From positions 4,154,001 through 4,218,000 of the forward strand of contig NZ_JAUTAN010000001.1 of assembly GCF_030818655.1 (NCBI RefSeq): DNA of 64,000 nucleotides, written 5' to 3'. This DNA is from Nocardioides zeae. Its GTDB lineage: Bacteria > Actinomycetota > Actinomycetes > Propionibacteriales > Nocardioidaceae. Shown in pieces: positions 51,860 to 60,879 of the stretch (positions are counted from its first letter, which is position 1; each line of letters starts with the position of its first letter). Both the position numbers and the translations under genes were made by a program. The notes beneath the pieces were generated by a model that searched no databases, was not told where the DNA came from, and saw only the letters and a list, made by a program, of their open reading frames with translations.

Positions 51860-51912
51860 GCCGGGGACGCTAGCACGCGTCACGGGCGGGTTGACACGAT
51901 TCAATTCGGCCG

Positions 51913-51942
51913 TTGACAAGCGATCTGGAACGGGCGTACGGT
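51913..51942 (+). promoter_or_regulatory. Promoter of the rhamnose ABC operon
   Basis: TTGACA (51913-51918), 18-bp spacer, TACGGT (51937-51942). The predicted start falls just before the LacI operator at 51962. Confidence 0.55.
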
Positions 51943-51961
51943 CCGTGACGCCACTCACATT

Positions 51962-51982
51962 GAAACGATTTAATCGGTTCAG
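51962..51982. promoter_or_regulatory. LacI-type operator 1 (before the ABC operon)
   Basis: A 21-bp palindrome centred on T: arms TGAAACGATT and AATCGGTTCA. It is low in GC against the surrounding DNA and lies just downstream of the promoter, a roadblock position. Its core CGATT-(T/A)-AATCG recurs at 56928. Confidence 0.75.
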
Positions 51983-52019
51983 CGCCCGTGTGGCACCACC
52001 TGAGGAGGAAGCAGGTCCG

Positions 52020-53612
52020 ATGACCCCGAGCCCGACCACGGCCCCGGAGAACCCGGGCGGCGACGCGCGCCCCGTGCTCGAGATGGCCGACGTGCGCAAG
52101 TCGTTCGGCCCCGTCGCCGCGCTGCGCTCCGGCACGCTCACCGTGCGTCCCGGGTCGATCCACGCGCTCGTCGGCGAGAACGGCGCCGGCAAGTCGACGC
52201 TGGTGAAGATCGTGGCCGGCGTGCACCGCCGCGACGGCGGCACGCTGCGCTTCGAGGGCGACGACGTCGACTTCGCCTCGACGGCCGACTCGAAGGCCGC
52301 GGGCATCGCGGTCATCTACCAGGAGCCCACGCTCTTCCCCGACCTCTCGGTCACCGAGAACATCTTCATGGGTCGCCAGCCCCTCGGCCGCGGTCGCCGC
52401 ATCGACCGGGCCGCGATGCTCGCCGAGACCCGCGCGATCTTCGCGCGGCTCGGTGTCGACATCGACCCGCGGCGCCCGGCGCTCGGCCTGTCCATCGCCG
52501 ACCAGCAGATCATCGAGATCGCCAAGGCCATCTCGCTCGACGCCCGCCTCCTCATCATGGACGAGCCGACCGCCGCGCTCTCGGGCGTCGAGGTCGAGCG
52601 GCTCTTCGCGGTCGCCCGCAGCCTCCGCGACGAGGGCCGCGGCCTCGTCTTCATCTCCCACCGCTTCGAGGAGGTCTTCGCCCTCTGCGACGAGGTGACG
52701 GTGATGCGCGACGGCGAGTACGTCGCGACCACCGCCATCGCCGCCACCACGCCCGACGCGATCGTCGAGATGATGGTGGGCCGCGAGGTCGGCGAGCTCT
52801 TCCCCAAGCAGCCCGCCACGATCGGCGAGACCGTGCTGAAGGTCGAGGGCCTCACCTCCGCGGGCACGTTCCGCGGCATCGACCTCGAGGTGCGCGCCGG
52901 CGAGATCGTCGGCCTGGCCGGTCTCGTGGGCGCCGGCCGCAGCGAGATCGCCCGGGCGGTCTTCGGCGTGGACCGGTACGACGCGGGCCGCGTCACCATG
53001 CACGGCAAGCCCGTCCCGGCGCGGCGCCCCCGCGCGGCCATCGCCGCGGGCATGGCCTTCGTGCCGGAGGACCGTCGCAAGCAGGGCCTCGTGGTCGAGA
53101 ACTCCGTGGCCCACAACGTCGCGGCCGTCATCCGCACCCGGCTCGACCGCCTCGGCCTCCTCACCAACCGCGCCGAGAACCGCGCGAGCGCACCGTGGGC
53201 GGGCCGCCTCGAGGTCAAGACCAACGCCCTCGACATGCCCGCGACGACGATGAGCGGCGGCAACCAGCAGAAGGTCGTCATCGCCAAGTGGCTGGCGACC
53301 GAGCCGACGCTGCTCATCATCGACGAGCCGACCCGCGGCATCGACGTGGGCACGAAGTCGGAGGTGCACCGGCTGCTCTCCGACCTGGCCGGCCAGGGCC
53401 TCGCCATCCTCATGATCTCCTCCGAGCTGCCCGAGGTGCTGGGCATGGCCGACCGCGTGCTGGTCGTGCGCGAGGGCGAGATCACCGCCGAGCTCAGCCG
53501 GGCCGAGGCGACGCCGGAGGCGGTCATGAAGGCCGCCACCGCGGGCCACGAGTCCACCGGCGAGCTGGCCCCCGTCCTGCCCGATGCCCTCATGAAGGAG
53601 GTCAGCGCGTGA
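52020..53612 (+). CDS. Rhamnose ABC transporter ATP-binding protein
   Basis: A 530-residue tandem ATPase of the monosaccharide (RbsA/RhaT-like) importer class. The first ATPase domain has Walker A GENGAGKST (about residue 57) and Walker B LLIMDEPTAAL; the second has the usual degenerate first site GLVGAGRSE, signature MSGGNQQKV and LLIIDEPTRGIDVG. Together with two permeases and a binding lipoprotein it forms the rhamnose importer. GAGGAGG is 12-18 nt upstream of ATG 52020. The stop overlaps the next gene's GTG. Confidence 0.93.
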   Translation: MTPSPTTAPENPGGDARPVLEMADVRKSFGPVAALRSGTLTVRPGSIHALVGENGAGKSTLVKIVAGVHRRDGGTLRFEGDDVDFASTADSKAAGIAVIYQEPTLFPDLSVTENIFMGRQPLGRGRRIDRAAMLAETRAIFARLGVDIDPRRPALGLSIADQQIIEIAKAISLDARLLIMDEPTAALSGVEVERLFAVARSLRDEGRGLVFISHRFEEVFALCDEVTVMRDGEYVATTAIAATTPDAIVEMMVGREVGELFPKQPATIGETVLKVEGLTSAGTFRGIDLEVRAGEIVGLAGLVGAGRSEIARAVFGVDRYDAGRVTMHGKPVPARRPRAAIAAGMAFVPEDRRKQGLVVENSVAHNVAAVIRTRLDRLGLLTNRAENRASAPWAGRLEVKTNALDMPATTMSGGNQQKVVIAKWLATEPTLLIIDEPTRGIDVGTKSEVHRLLSDLAGQGLAILMISSELPEVLGMADRVLVVREGEITAELSRAEATPEAVMKAATAGHESTGELAPVLPDALMKEVSA

Positions 53613-54673
53613 GCGCCACCCTCGCCCCGCCGTCCACGGGCGGCGCCCCGAGCGGGTCCGGAGCCCCCGGTGCCGGAGGCCGCGTGCGCGCCGCGCTCGG
53701 TCACGCGCTCCGCTCCCGCGAGATCGCCGTCGCGGTCGTGCTCGTGCTCGTCGTCGCGGCCGCCACGGCGCGCAACGACAGCTTCCTCCTCTCGGGCGAC
53801 GGCTGGCGCGACCTGCTGCTGACCCCGTCGATCCTCCTGCTGCTCGCCGCCGGCCAGATGCTCGTCATCGTCACCCGCAGCGTCGACCTGTCGGTGGGCT
53901 CGACGATGGCGCTGACGGCCTACCTGACCGGCCGGCTCTTCATCGACCAGCCGGGCCTGCCGATCCCCGTCGTCGTGCTCGCCGGCGTGGCGATGGGCGC
54001 GCTGCTCGGCGTCGTCAACGGCGTGCTGGTGGCCTACGCCGGCGTGCCGGCCCTCGTCATCACGCTCGGCACGATGTACGTCTACCGCGGCGCCATGCTC
54101 AGCTGGGCCGGCAGCGACCGCATCACGGCCGACCAGATGCCGAAGGACTTCCTGTCGCTCGGCACGAGCTCGCTCGTCGGCATCCCCGTGCTGACCATCC
54201 TCGCCCTGCTCGTCGTCGCGGCGGTGGGCTACTACCTGCACACCGCCCGCTCGGGCCGGGAGCTCTACGCGATCGGCTCCGACCCGGACGCCGCGCGGCT
54301 CTACGGCCTCAAGGTCCCGACGCGCGTGCTCACCGCGTTCGTGCTCTGCGGCGCGCTGGCCGGCCTCGCCGGCGTGCTCCACGCCGCGCGCTACGGCTCC
54401 GTCTCCTCCTCGGTCGGCAACGGCATCGAGCTGCAGGCGGTCGGCGCCGCGGTCATCGGCGGCGTCGCGATCTTCGGCGGCAGCGGCACCGTGTGGGGCG
54501 CCGCCATCGGCGCCGTGCTCCTCGTGACCATCAACCGGGCCCTGCCCATCCTCGGCATCCCGGAGTTCTGGCAGCGCGCCGTCGTCGGCGCGCTCATCCT
54601 CGGCGCCGTCGTGCTCGACCGGCTGCTCGCGGCCCGACGCGCCCGCCGCCTCGACGAAGAGAGGGAGGACTGA
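53609..54673 (+). CDS. Rhamnose ABC transporter permease 1
   Basis: A 354-residue BPD_transp_2-type permease with about 8-10 hydrophobic helices from residue 40 on. The family signature around VIVTRSVDLSVGSTMALTAY (I-T-R/G-x-x-D-L-S-V-G) is present, as is YAIGSDPDAARLYGLKV. A Gly/Ala/Pro-rich cytosolic start (first ~35 residues) precedes the membrane part. GTG 53609 overlaps the ATPase stop. Confidence 0.92.
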   Translation: MSATLAPPSTGGAPSGSGAPGAGGRVRAALGHALRSREIAVAVVLVLVVAAATARNDSFLLSGDGWRDLLLTPSILLLLAAGQMLVIVTRSVDLSVGSTMALTAYLTGRLFIDQPGLPIPVVVLAGVAMGALLGVVNGVLVAYAGVPALVITLGTMYVYRGAMLSWAGSDRITADQMPKDFLSLGTSSLVGIPVLTILALLVVAAVGYYLHTARSGRELYAIGSDPDAARLYGLKVPTRVLTAFVLCGALAGLAGVLHAARYGSVSSSVGNGIELQAVGAAVIGGVAIFGGSGTVWGAAIGAVLLVTINRALPILGIPEFWQRAVVGALILGAVVLDRLLAARRARRLDEERED

Positions 54674-55755
54674 TGTCCGCCTCCACCCCGACCCGCGGCA
54701 CCGCTCCCGTGGGCCTCAGCAAGGGCGAGGCGCGCACCTACGCGTCGTACGCCCGCCCCGCGTGGCAGCGCTGGCTGCTCACCCGCGAGACGGCCGTCAT
54801 CCTGCTCCTCGCCGTCGTGTTCGTCTGGGCGACCTCGTCGGTGCCGAACTTCGACGGCCCCCTGACGCTCTACTACCTGTTCCTCGACCTGATGCCGATC
54901 CTGCTGATCGCGCTGCCGATGACGCTCGTCATCATCACCGGCGAGATCGACCTGTCGGTCGCCAGCACGGTCGTGCTCACCAGTGCCGTCACCGGCCTGC
55001 TGACGGTCGACGCCGGCTGGGGCTTCGGCCAGGCGGCGCTCGTCGCCATCGCGGTCGGCGCGCTGTGCGGCCTGTTCAACGGGTTCCTCGTCGGCTACGT
55101 GGGGCTGCCGTCGCTCGCCGTCACCATCGGCACGCTCGCGCTCTACCGCGGCATCGCGGTGGGCCTGCTCGGCACCGAGGCCAAGACCGGCTTCCCCGAG
55201 GAGTGGACCGACCGGGTCAAGGAGCGGATCGGGGAGACCAGCTACCCGCAGGTGCTCGTCGTCTTCGGCGTGCTCGCGGTCGTCTTCGTCCTCCTGCTCC
55301 ACTTCTCCGGCTTCGGCCGCGGCGTCTACGAGATCGGCCTGAACGACGAGGCCGCCCGGTTCTCCGGCGTCGACGTCGCCCGCACCAAGCTGCTCCTCTT
55401 CGTGCTCGCCGGCGCCGTCTCCGGTCTCGCGGGGGTCTACTACACGCTCCGCTACGACCTGGCGCGCGGTGACGCGGCCAACGGCCTCGAGCTGCAGGTC
55501 ATCGCGGCCGTGCTCCTCGGCGGCGTGTCGATCTTCGGCGGCCGCGGCGCCCTCCACGGCGTCGTCGCCGGCGTGCTCCTCATCGGTGTCATCTCCAGCG
55601 CGATGCGTCTGCAGGGTGAGACCGAGAACGTCACCACCATCGTGATCGGCCTGCTGCTGATCGCCTCCGTGGTGACCCCCAGCTTGCTCTCGTGGGTCTC
55701 GGGGCGCCTGCCCGCAGGAGTGAAGGGCGCGTCCGCGCGCTCGCGTCGGACCTGA
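54673..55755 (+). CDS. Rhamnose ABC transporter permease 2
   Basis: A 360-residue second permease of the same family: VIITGEIDLSVASTVVLTSA, GNGLxVGYVGLPSLAVTIGT-like region and YEIGLNDEAARFSGVDV. ATG 54673 overlaps the stop of permease 1 (TGATG). Two distinct permeases are usual for the RhaSTPQ-type rhamnose importer, in contrast to a single RbsC in ribose systems. Confidence 0.92.
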   Translation: MSASTPTRGTAPVGLSKGEARTYASYARPAWQRWLLTRETAVILLLAVVFVWATSSVPNFDGPLTLYYLFLDLMPILLIALPMTLVIITGEIDLSVASTVVLTSAVTGLLTVDAGWGFGQAALVAIAVGALCGLFNGFLVGYVGLPSLAVTIGTLALYRGIAVGLLGTEAKTGFPEEWTDRVKERIGETSYPQVLVVFGVLAVVFVLLLHFSGFGRGVYEIGLNDEAARFSGVDVARTKLLLFVLAGAVSGLAGVYYTLRYDLARGDAANGLELQVIAAVLLGGVSIFGGRGALHGVVAGVLLIGVISSAMRLQGETENVTTIVIGLLLIASVVTPSLLSWVSGRLPAGVKGASARSRRT

Positions 55756-55839
55756 CGCACCTCCGTTCCACCTGTTCCTCCAGCAGCACCCAGCAGCACC
55801 ACTCGATCCAGGGCACCGCCCCGACCGAAAGGCAGAACG

Positions 55840-56862
55840 ATGAAGTTCAACTCCCGGCGCACCACTGCGCTCGTCGCCCTGACGCTCGCTGCGAGCACGG
55901 CCCTCACCGCCTGCGGTGGCGGCGACGGCGACGGCGGCAGCGGCGACTCGGCCGAGACGATCACCTTCCTCCCGAAGAACCTCGGCAACCCCTACTTCGA
56001 CGCCTCCAGCACGGGTGGCGAGAACGCGGTCGACGCCTTCGGCGGCACGTTCGAGGAGGTCGGCCCGACCAACGCGACGCCCGACGCGCAGGTCCCCTTC
56101 ATCAACACGGCCGCGCAGCAGGGCGTCGGCGCCCTCGTGATCTCGGCCAACGACCCGACCGCCCTGGGCGACGCGCTCGAGGAGGCCCGCGACGCCGGCG
56201 TCAAGGTCGTCACGTTCGACTCCGACGTCGACGCCGAGTACCGCGACCTCTTCGTCAACCAGGCCACCCCCGAGGGCATCGCCGAGGCGCAGGTCGACCT
56301 GGTCGCCGAGCAGATCGGCGGCGAGGGCGAGGTCGCGATCCTCTCGGCCGCGGCCAACGCCACCAACCAGAACGCCTGGATCGACCTCATGGAGGAGTAC
56401 GCCGCCTCGGAGTACCCCGACATCGACATCGTCGAGACCGTCTACGGCGACGACGACGACCAGACCTCGTTCGACAAGACCGCGGCGCTGCTGCAGTCGC
56501 ACCCCGACCTCAAGGGCATCATCAGCCCGACCACGGTCGGCATCGCCGCCGCGGCGCGCTACCTCTCGACGTCGCAGTACAAGGGCCAGGTCGCGCTGAC
56601 CGGTCTCGGCACGCCCAACCAGATGCGCGAGTACCTGGAGGACGGCACCGTCACCGCGTTCGCGCTGTGGAACCCGGAGGAGCTCGGCTACCTCGCCGCC
56701 TACGCCGCCCACGCGCTGATCGAGGGCGACATCACCGGCGAGGAGGGCGACACCTTCGAGGCGGGCGACCTCGGTGAGTACACCGTGGGCGCGAACGGCG
56801 AGGTCGTCCTCGGCGAGCCGACCGTCTTCACGGTCGACAACGTCGGCGACTTCGACTTCTGA
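55840..56862 (+). CDS. rhaS: Rhamnose-binding lipoprotein
   Basis: A 340-residue substrate-binding protein. A lipoprotein signal ends in LTAC with the lipidated Cys25, followed by a flexible Gly/Asp/Ser linker (GGGDGDGGSGDSAE). The periplasmic-binding type 1 fold has FLPKNLGNPYFDASSTGGEN, VISANDPTALGDALEEARDA and VKVVTFDSDVD. It delivers rhamnose to the ABC importer encoded by the three genes before it. A strong 16-bp terminator follows 9 bp after the stop. Confidence 0.93.
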   Translation: MKFNSRRTTALVALTLAASTALTACGGGDGDGGSGDSAETITFLPKNLGNPYFDASSTGGENAVDAFGGTFEEVGPTNATPDAQVPFINTAAQQGVGALVISANDPTALGDALEEARDAGVKVVTFDSDVDAEYRDLFVNQATPEGIAEAQVDLVAEQIGGEGEVAILSAAANATNQNAWIDLMEEYAASEYPDIDIVETVYGDDDDQTSFDKTAALLQSHPDLKGIISPTTVGIAAAARYLSTSQYKGQVALTGLGTPNQMREYLEDGTVTAFALWNPEELGYLAAYAAHALIEGDITGEEGDTFEAGDLGEYTVGANGEVVLGEPTVFTVDNVGDFDF

Positions 56863-56871
56863 TCCGCCGAC

Positions 56872-56911
56872 CCGCGGGACCAGCACCACCCCCGGGGTGC
56901 TGGTCCCGCGG
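56872..56911 (+). terminator. Terminator of the rhamnose ABC operon
   Basis: A perfect 16-bp stem (CCGCGGGACCAGCACC 56872-56887 with 56896-56911) and 8-nt loop, starting 9 bp after the rhaS stop. Confidence 0.85.
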
Positions 56912-56922
56912 GGCCCGGCCCG

Positions 56923-56943
56923 CCGTACGATTAAATCGATTCA
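56923..56943. promoter_or_regulatory. LacI-type operator 2 (before the catabolic operon)
   Basis: CGATTAAATCGATTCA (56928-56943) repeats the inverse of operator 1 (CGATTAAATCGTTTCA) with one change, 25 bp before the mutarotase ATG. Its left outer arm is degenerate. Confidence 0.7.
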
Positions 56944-56968
56944 ATCAGCCTGTCCCGAGGAGGGATCC

Positions 56969-57403
56969 ATGGAGCGCGTCTGCTTCCAGCTGCAGGTCCG
57001 GCCGGACCGCCTGGAGGAGTACGCCGAGCGGCACGCCGCCGTCTGGCCCGCGATGCTCGAGGCGCTCCGCGACGCCGGGTGGCGCAACTACTCGCTGTTC
57101 CTCCGCCCCGACGGTCTCCTCATCGGGTACGTCGAGGTCGACGGCACCCTCGCCGAGGCGCAGGCCGCGATCGCGGCCACCGAGGTGAACGCCCGCTGGC
57201 AGGCCGAGATGGGCGCCTTCTTCGTCGACCTCGAGGGCGCCGCCCCCGACACCGGCTTCGTGCGGCTGGACGAGGTCTTCCACCTCGAGGACCAGCTCGC
57301 CGCCGCCGACCTGCCCGTCAGCACCCCCGCCGACACCCCCGCCGGCACCCCCGCCGCACCGACCGACCCCACCACCCGCCGTACCGAGGGAGAGCCCGCA
57401 TGA
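56969..57403 (+). CDS. rhaM: L-rhamnose mutarotase
   Basis: A 144-residue enzyme that interconverts the alpha and beta anomers of L-rhamnose before isomerisation. The fold's conserved parts are VCFQLQVRPDRLEEYAERHA (with the catalytic His), VWPAMLEALRDAGWRNYSLF and the C-terminal MGAFFVDLEG. After about residue 110 it carries a Thr/Pro/Ala-rich tail (STPADTPAGTPAAPTDPTTR) not found in the enzyme core. GAGGAGGG is 5 nt before the ATG; the stop overlaps rhaI. Confidence 0.93.
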   Translation: MERVCFQLQVRPDRLEEYAERHAAVWPAMLEALRDAGWRNYSLFLRPDGLLIGYVEVDGTLAEAQAAIAATEVNARWQAEMGAFFVDLEGAAPDTGFVRLDEVFHLEDQLAAADLPVSTPADTPAGTPAAPTDPTTRRTEGEPA

Positions 57404-58563
57404 CCAGCTTCGCCGACATCACGCCCACGCTGGAGCGTCTGGCGATCGAGGTCCCGTCCTGGGCCTACGGCAACTCGGGCACCCGGTTCAAGGTGTTCGG
57501 CACGCCCGGCACGCCGCGCTCGGTGGAGGAGAAGATCGCCGACGCCGCGACCGTCCACCGCTTCACCGGGCTCGCCCCGGCCGTCGCGCTCCACATCCCG
57601 TGGGACCTCGTGGACGACTGGGCGGCGCTGCGCCGCTACGCCGAGGACCAGGGCATCGCGCTCGGCACCATCAACTCCAACACGTTCCAGGACGACGACT
57701 ACAAGCTCGGCGCCCTCACGCACACCGACCCGAAGATCCGCCAGAAGGCGATCGACCACCACTTCGAGTGCATCGACGTCATGGACGCGACCGGCTCGCG
57801 CGACCTCAAGATCTGGCTGGCCGAGGGCTCGAACTACCCGGGCCAGGCCGACATGCGCGGCCGGCAGGACCGCCTCGCGGAGTCGCTCGCCGCGATCTAC
57901 GAGCGGCTCGGCGAGACGCAGCGCCTCGTGCTCGAGTACAAGTTCTTCGAGCCGGCCTTCTACCACACGGACGTGCCGGACTGGGGCACGTCGTACGTGC
58001 AGGTGAGCGCCCTCGGCGACCGCGCCAAGGTCTGCCTCGACACCGGCCACCACGCGCCGGGCACCAACATCGAGTTCATCGTGGCGCAGCTGCTGCGCCT
58101 CGGGAAGCTCGGCTCGTTCGACTTCAACTCGCGGTTCTACGCCGACGACGACCTCATCGTGGGCGCGGCCGACCCGTTCCAGCTCTTCCGGATCATGGTC
58201 GAGGTGATCCGCGGCGGCGGCCTCGACGAGGACTCCGACGTCGCGCTGATGCTCGACCAGTGCCACAACATCGAGAAGAAGATCCCGGGCCAGATCCGCT
58301 CCGTGCTCAACGTGCAGGAGATGACCGCCCGCGCGCTCCTGCTCGACCGCGAGGCGCTCACCGCCGCCCAGGAGGCCGGCGAGGTGCTCGACGCCCACGA
58401 GATCTTCATGGACGCCTTCTCCACCGACGTCCGCGCCGACCTCGCCGCCTGGCGCGAGTCCCGCGGCCTGCCCGCCCACCCCGCGAAGGCGTACGCCGCG
58501 AGCGGTCACCAGGAGGGCCTCGAGGCCGCCCGGGTCGGTGGCACGCAGGTCGGCTGGAGCTGA
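57400..58563 (+). CDS. rhaI: L-rhamnose isomerase
   Basis: A 387-residue TIM-barrel isomerase converting L-rhamnose to L-rhamnulose, of the actinobacterial/Rhizobium RhaI type rather than E. coli RhaA. Blocks include PSWAYGNSGTRFKVFGTPGT, the HIPWDL strand, LEYKFFEPAFYHTDVPDWGT with a metal ligand Glu, CLDTGHHAPGTNIE and FDFNSRFYADDDLIVGAADP. Start ATG 57400 overlaps the mutarotase stop. Confidence 0.94.
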   Translation: MTSFADITPTLERLAIEVPSWAYGNSGTRFKVFGTPGTPRSVEEKIADAATVHRFTGLAPAVALHIPWDLVDDWAALRRYAEDQGIALGTINSNTFQDDDYKLGALTHTDPKIRQKAIDHHFECIDVMDATGSRDLKIWLAEGSNYPGQADMRGRQDRLAESLAAIYERLGETQRLVLEYKFFEPAFYHTDVPDWGTSYVQVSALGDRAKVCLDTGHHAPGTNIEFIVAQLLRLGKLGSFDFNSRFYADDDLIVGAADPFQLFRIMVEVIRGGGLDEDSDVALMLDQCHNIEKKIPGQIRSVLNVQEMTARALLLDREALTAAQEAGEVLDAHEIFMDAFSTDVRADLAAWRESRGLPAHPAKAYAASGHQEGLEAARVGGTQVGWS

Positions 58564-58634
58564 GCCCGGCCGCGCGACCCGCCCCCCCGTCGTACCGATC
58601 CCGCCCGCCCTCACACCCAGAGGAACCACCCGAG

Positions 58635-60689
58635 ATGACTGATCTCACCGTCCCGCAGCAGCTGATCGCCCGGTCCAACCGGCTGGGCTCCGACCCGAAG
58701 AACACCAACTACGCCGGCGGCAACACGTCCGCGAAGGGCACCGAGACGGACCCGGTGACGGGGCAGCCCGTCGAGCTCGTGTGGGTCAAGGGCTCGGGCG
58801 GCGACCTCGGCACCCTGGAGGAGTCCGGTCTCGCGGTGCTGCGCCTCGACCGGATGCGCGCGCTGGTCGACGTCTACCCGGGCATCGACCGCGAGGACGA
58901 GATGGTCGCGGCTTTCGACTACTGCCTGCACGGCAAGGGCGGGGCGGCGCCGTCGATCGACACGGCCATGCACGGGCTCGTCGATGCGGCGCACGTCGAC
59001 CACCTGCACCCCGACTCCGGCATCGCGATCGCGACCGCGGCCGACGGCCCGTCGCTGACCCAGCAGGTCTTCGGCGACAAGGTCGTGTGGGTGCCGTGGC
59101 GCCGGCCCGGCTTCCAGCTCGGCCTCGACATCGCCGAGATCAAGGAGAAGAACCCGCAGGCGGTCGGCTGCATCCTCGGCGGCCACGGCATCACGGCCTG
59201 GGGCGACACCTCGGAGGAGGCGGAGACCAACAGCCTCTGGATCATCGACACCGCCGCGGCGTACATCGCGGAGCACTCCTCGGCGGAGCCGTTCGGTCCG
59301 GCGCTGGAGGGGTACGGCGCGCTGCCGGAGGCCGAGCGCCGGGCGAAGGCCGCCGCGCTCGCCGGCACCATCCGCGGCATCGCCTCGAAGGACGCGGCCG
59401 CGGCCGGGCGCTCCATGGTCGGCCACTTCACCGACAGCGACGTCGTGCTCGACTTCCTGGCGGCCGCCGAGCACCCGCGGCTCGCGGCCCTCGGCACCTC
59501 GTGCCCCGACCACTTCCTGCGCACCAAGGTCAAGCCGCTCGTGCTCGACCTGCCGGCGTCGGCCTCGGTGGAGGACTCGATCGCGCGGCTGAAGGAGCTG
59601 CACGAGGAGTACCGGGCCGACTACCAGGGCTACTACGACCGCAACGCGACGGCCGACAGCCCGGCCATCCGCGGCGCCGACCCGCTGATCGTGCTCGTGC
59701 CCGGCGTCGGGATGTTCTCCTACGGCAAGGACAAGCAGACCGCGCGCGTCGCGGGCGAGTTCTACGTCAACGCCATCAACGTGATGCGCGGCGCCGAGGG
59801 CCTCTCGACCTACGCCCCGATCGACGAGGCGGAGAAGTTCCGCATCGAGTACTGGGCGCTCGAGGAGGCCAAGCTCCAGCGCATGCCGAAGCCGAAGCCG
59901 CTCGCGGGCCGGATCGCGCTCGTCACCGGTGCCGCCGGCGGCATCGGCAAGGCGACCGCGAAGAAGCTGGCCGGCGAGGGCGCGGTCGTCGTCGTGGCCG
60001 ACCTCAGCCTGGAGAAGGCGGAGGCGGCCGCCGCCGAGATCGGCGGCTCCGACGTGGCGATCGGCGTCGCGGCGGACGTGTCCGACGAGGCGGCCGTGCA
60101 GGCCGCCGTCGACGCGACCGTGCTGGCCTTCGGCGGCGTCGACCTCGTCGTCAACAACGCCGGGCTGTCGCTGTCGAAGGCGCTGCTCGACACCACGGGC
60201 GAGGACTTCGACCTCCAGCACCGCGTGATGGCGAAGGGCTCGTTCCTCGTCGCCAAGGCGACCGCGAAGGTGATGATCGACCAGGAGCTCGGCGGCGACA
60301 TCATCTACATCTCGTCGAAGAACTCCGTGTTCGCCGGGCCGAACAACATCGCGTACTCGGCCACGAAGGCCAACCAGGCGCACCAGGTGCGGCTGCTCGC
60401 CGCGGAGCTGGGCGCCCACGGGATCAAGGTCAACGGCGTCAACCCCGACGGCGTCGTGCAGGGCTCCGGGATCTTCGCCTCCGGCTGGGGCGCCAACCGC
60501 GCCGCGGTCTACGGCGTGGAGGAGAAGGACCTCGGCAAGTTCTACGCGCAGCGCACCATCCTGAAGAAGGAGGTGCTGCCGGAGCACATCGCCAACGCGG
60601 TCTTCGTGCTCTGCGGCCCCGAGATGACCCACACCACCGGCCTCCACGTCCCCGTCGACGCCGGCGTCGCGGCGGCCTTCCTGCGCTGA
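58635..60689 (+). CDS. Bifunctional rhamnulose-1-phosphate aldolase / lactaldehyde-type dehydrogenase
   Basis: A 684-residue fusion. Residues 1-~400 are a class II aldolase with the zinc site in VDHLHPDSG (near 121) and GGHGITAWGD; residues ~425-684 are a short-chain dehydrogenase with VTGAAGGIGKATAKK (about 429-443), NNAGLSLSKA and the Y-x-x-x-K in YSATKANQAHQV (about 574). It splits rhamnulose-1-phosphate into dihydroxyacetone phosphate and lactaldehyde and oxidises the latter. The AGGAACC ribosome site precedes ATG 58635. Confidence 0.93.
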   Translation: MTDLTVPQQLIARSNRLGSDPKNTNYAGGNTSAKGTETDPVTGQPVELVWVKGSGGDLGTLEESGLAVLRLDRMRALVDVYPGIDREDEMVAAFDYCLHGKGGAAPSIDTAMHGLVDAAHVDHLHPDSGIAIATAADGPSLTQQVFGDKVVWVPWRRPGFQLGLDIAEIKEKNPQAVGCILGGHGITAWGDTSEEAETNSLWIIDTAAAYIAEHSSAEPFGPALEGYGALPEAERRAKAAALAGTIRGIASKDAAAAGRSMVGHFTDSDVVLDFLAAAEHPRLAALGTSCPDHFLRTKVKPLVLDLPASASVEDSIARLKELHEEYRADYQGYYDRNATADSPAIRGADPLIVLVPGVGMFSYGKDKQTARVAGEFYVNAINVMRGAEGLSTYAPIDEAEKFRIEYWALEEAKLQRMPKPKPLAGRIALVTGAAGGIGKATAKKLAGEGAVVVVADLSLEKAEAAAAEIGGSDVAIGVAADVSDEAAVQAAVDATVLAFGGVDLVVNNAGLSLSKALLDTTGEDFDLQHRVMAKGSFLVAKATAKVMIDQELGGDIIYISSKNSVFAGPNNIAYSATKANQAHQVRLLAAELGAHGIKVNGVNPDGVVQGSGIFASGWGANRAAVYGVEEKDLGKFYAQRTILKKEVLPEHIANAVFVLCGPEMTHTTGLHVPVDAGVAAAFLR

Positions 60690-60696
60690 CCCTCCC

Positions 60697-60847
60697 GCGT
60701 CGAGTTGGGTCGTACGGCGCGGCTCGTGCGTCGAGTTGGGTCGTACGGCGCGGCTCGTGCGTCGAGTTGGGTCGTACGCCGCGGTCGCCGCAGCCGTACG
60801 ACCCAACTCGGCGGATCTGCCACAGCCGTACAACCCAACTCGACGCG
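60697..60847. repeat. 31-bp tandem repeat with inverted copies
   Basis: Three direct copies with a 31-bp period (starts 60697, 60728, 60759; core GCGTCGAGTTGGGTCGTACG) are followed by two inverted copies of the core (about 60793-60810 and 60825-60846). They can fold into a long cruciform or hairpin between the aldolase and kinase genes. Confidence 0.85.
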
Positions 60848-60879
60848 CTCAACGCCCCACCCCCGAGAGAGAAGGAACG

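Noticed and set aside
60697..60847. CRISPR array
   Set aside because: Repeats abut without unique spacers and include inverted copies; no cas genes.
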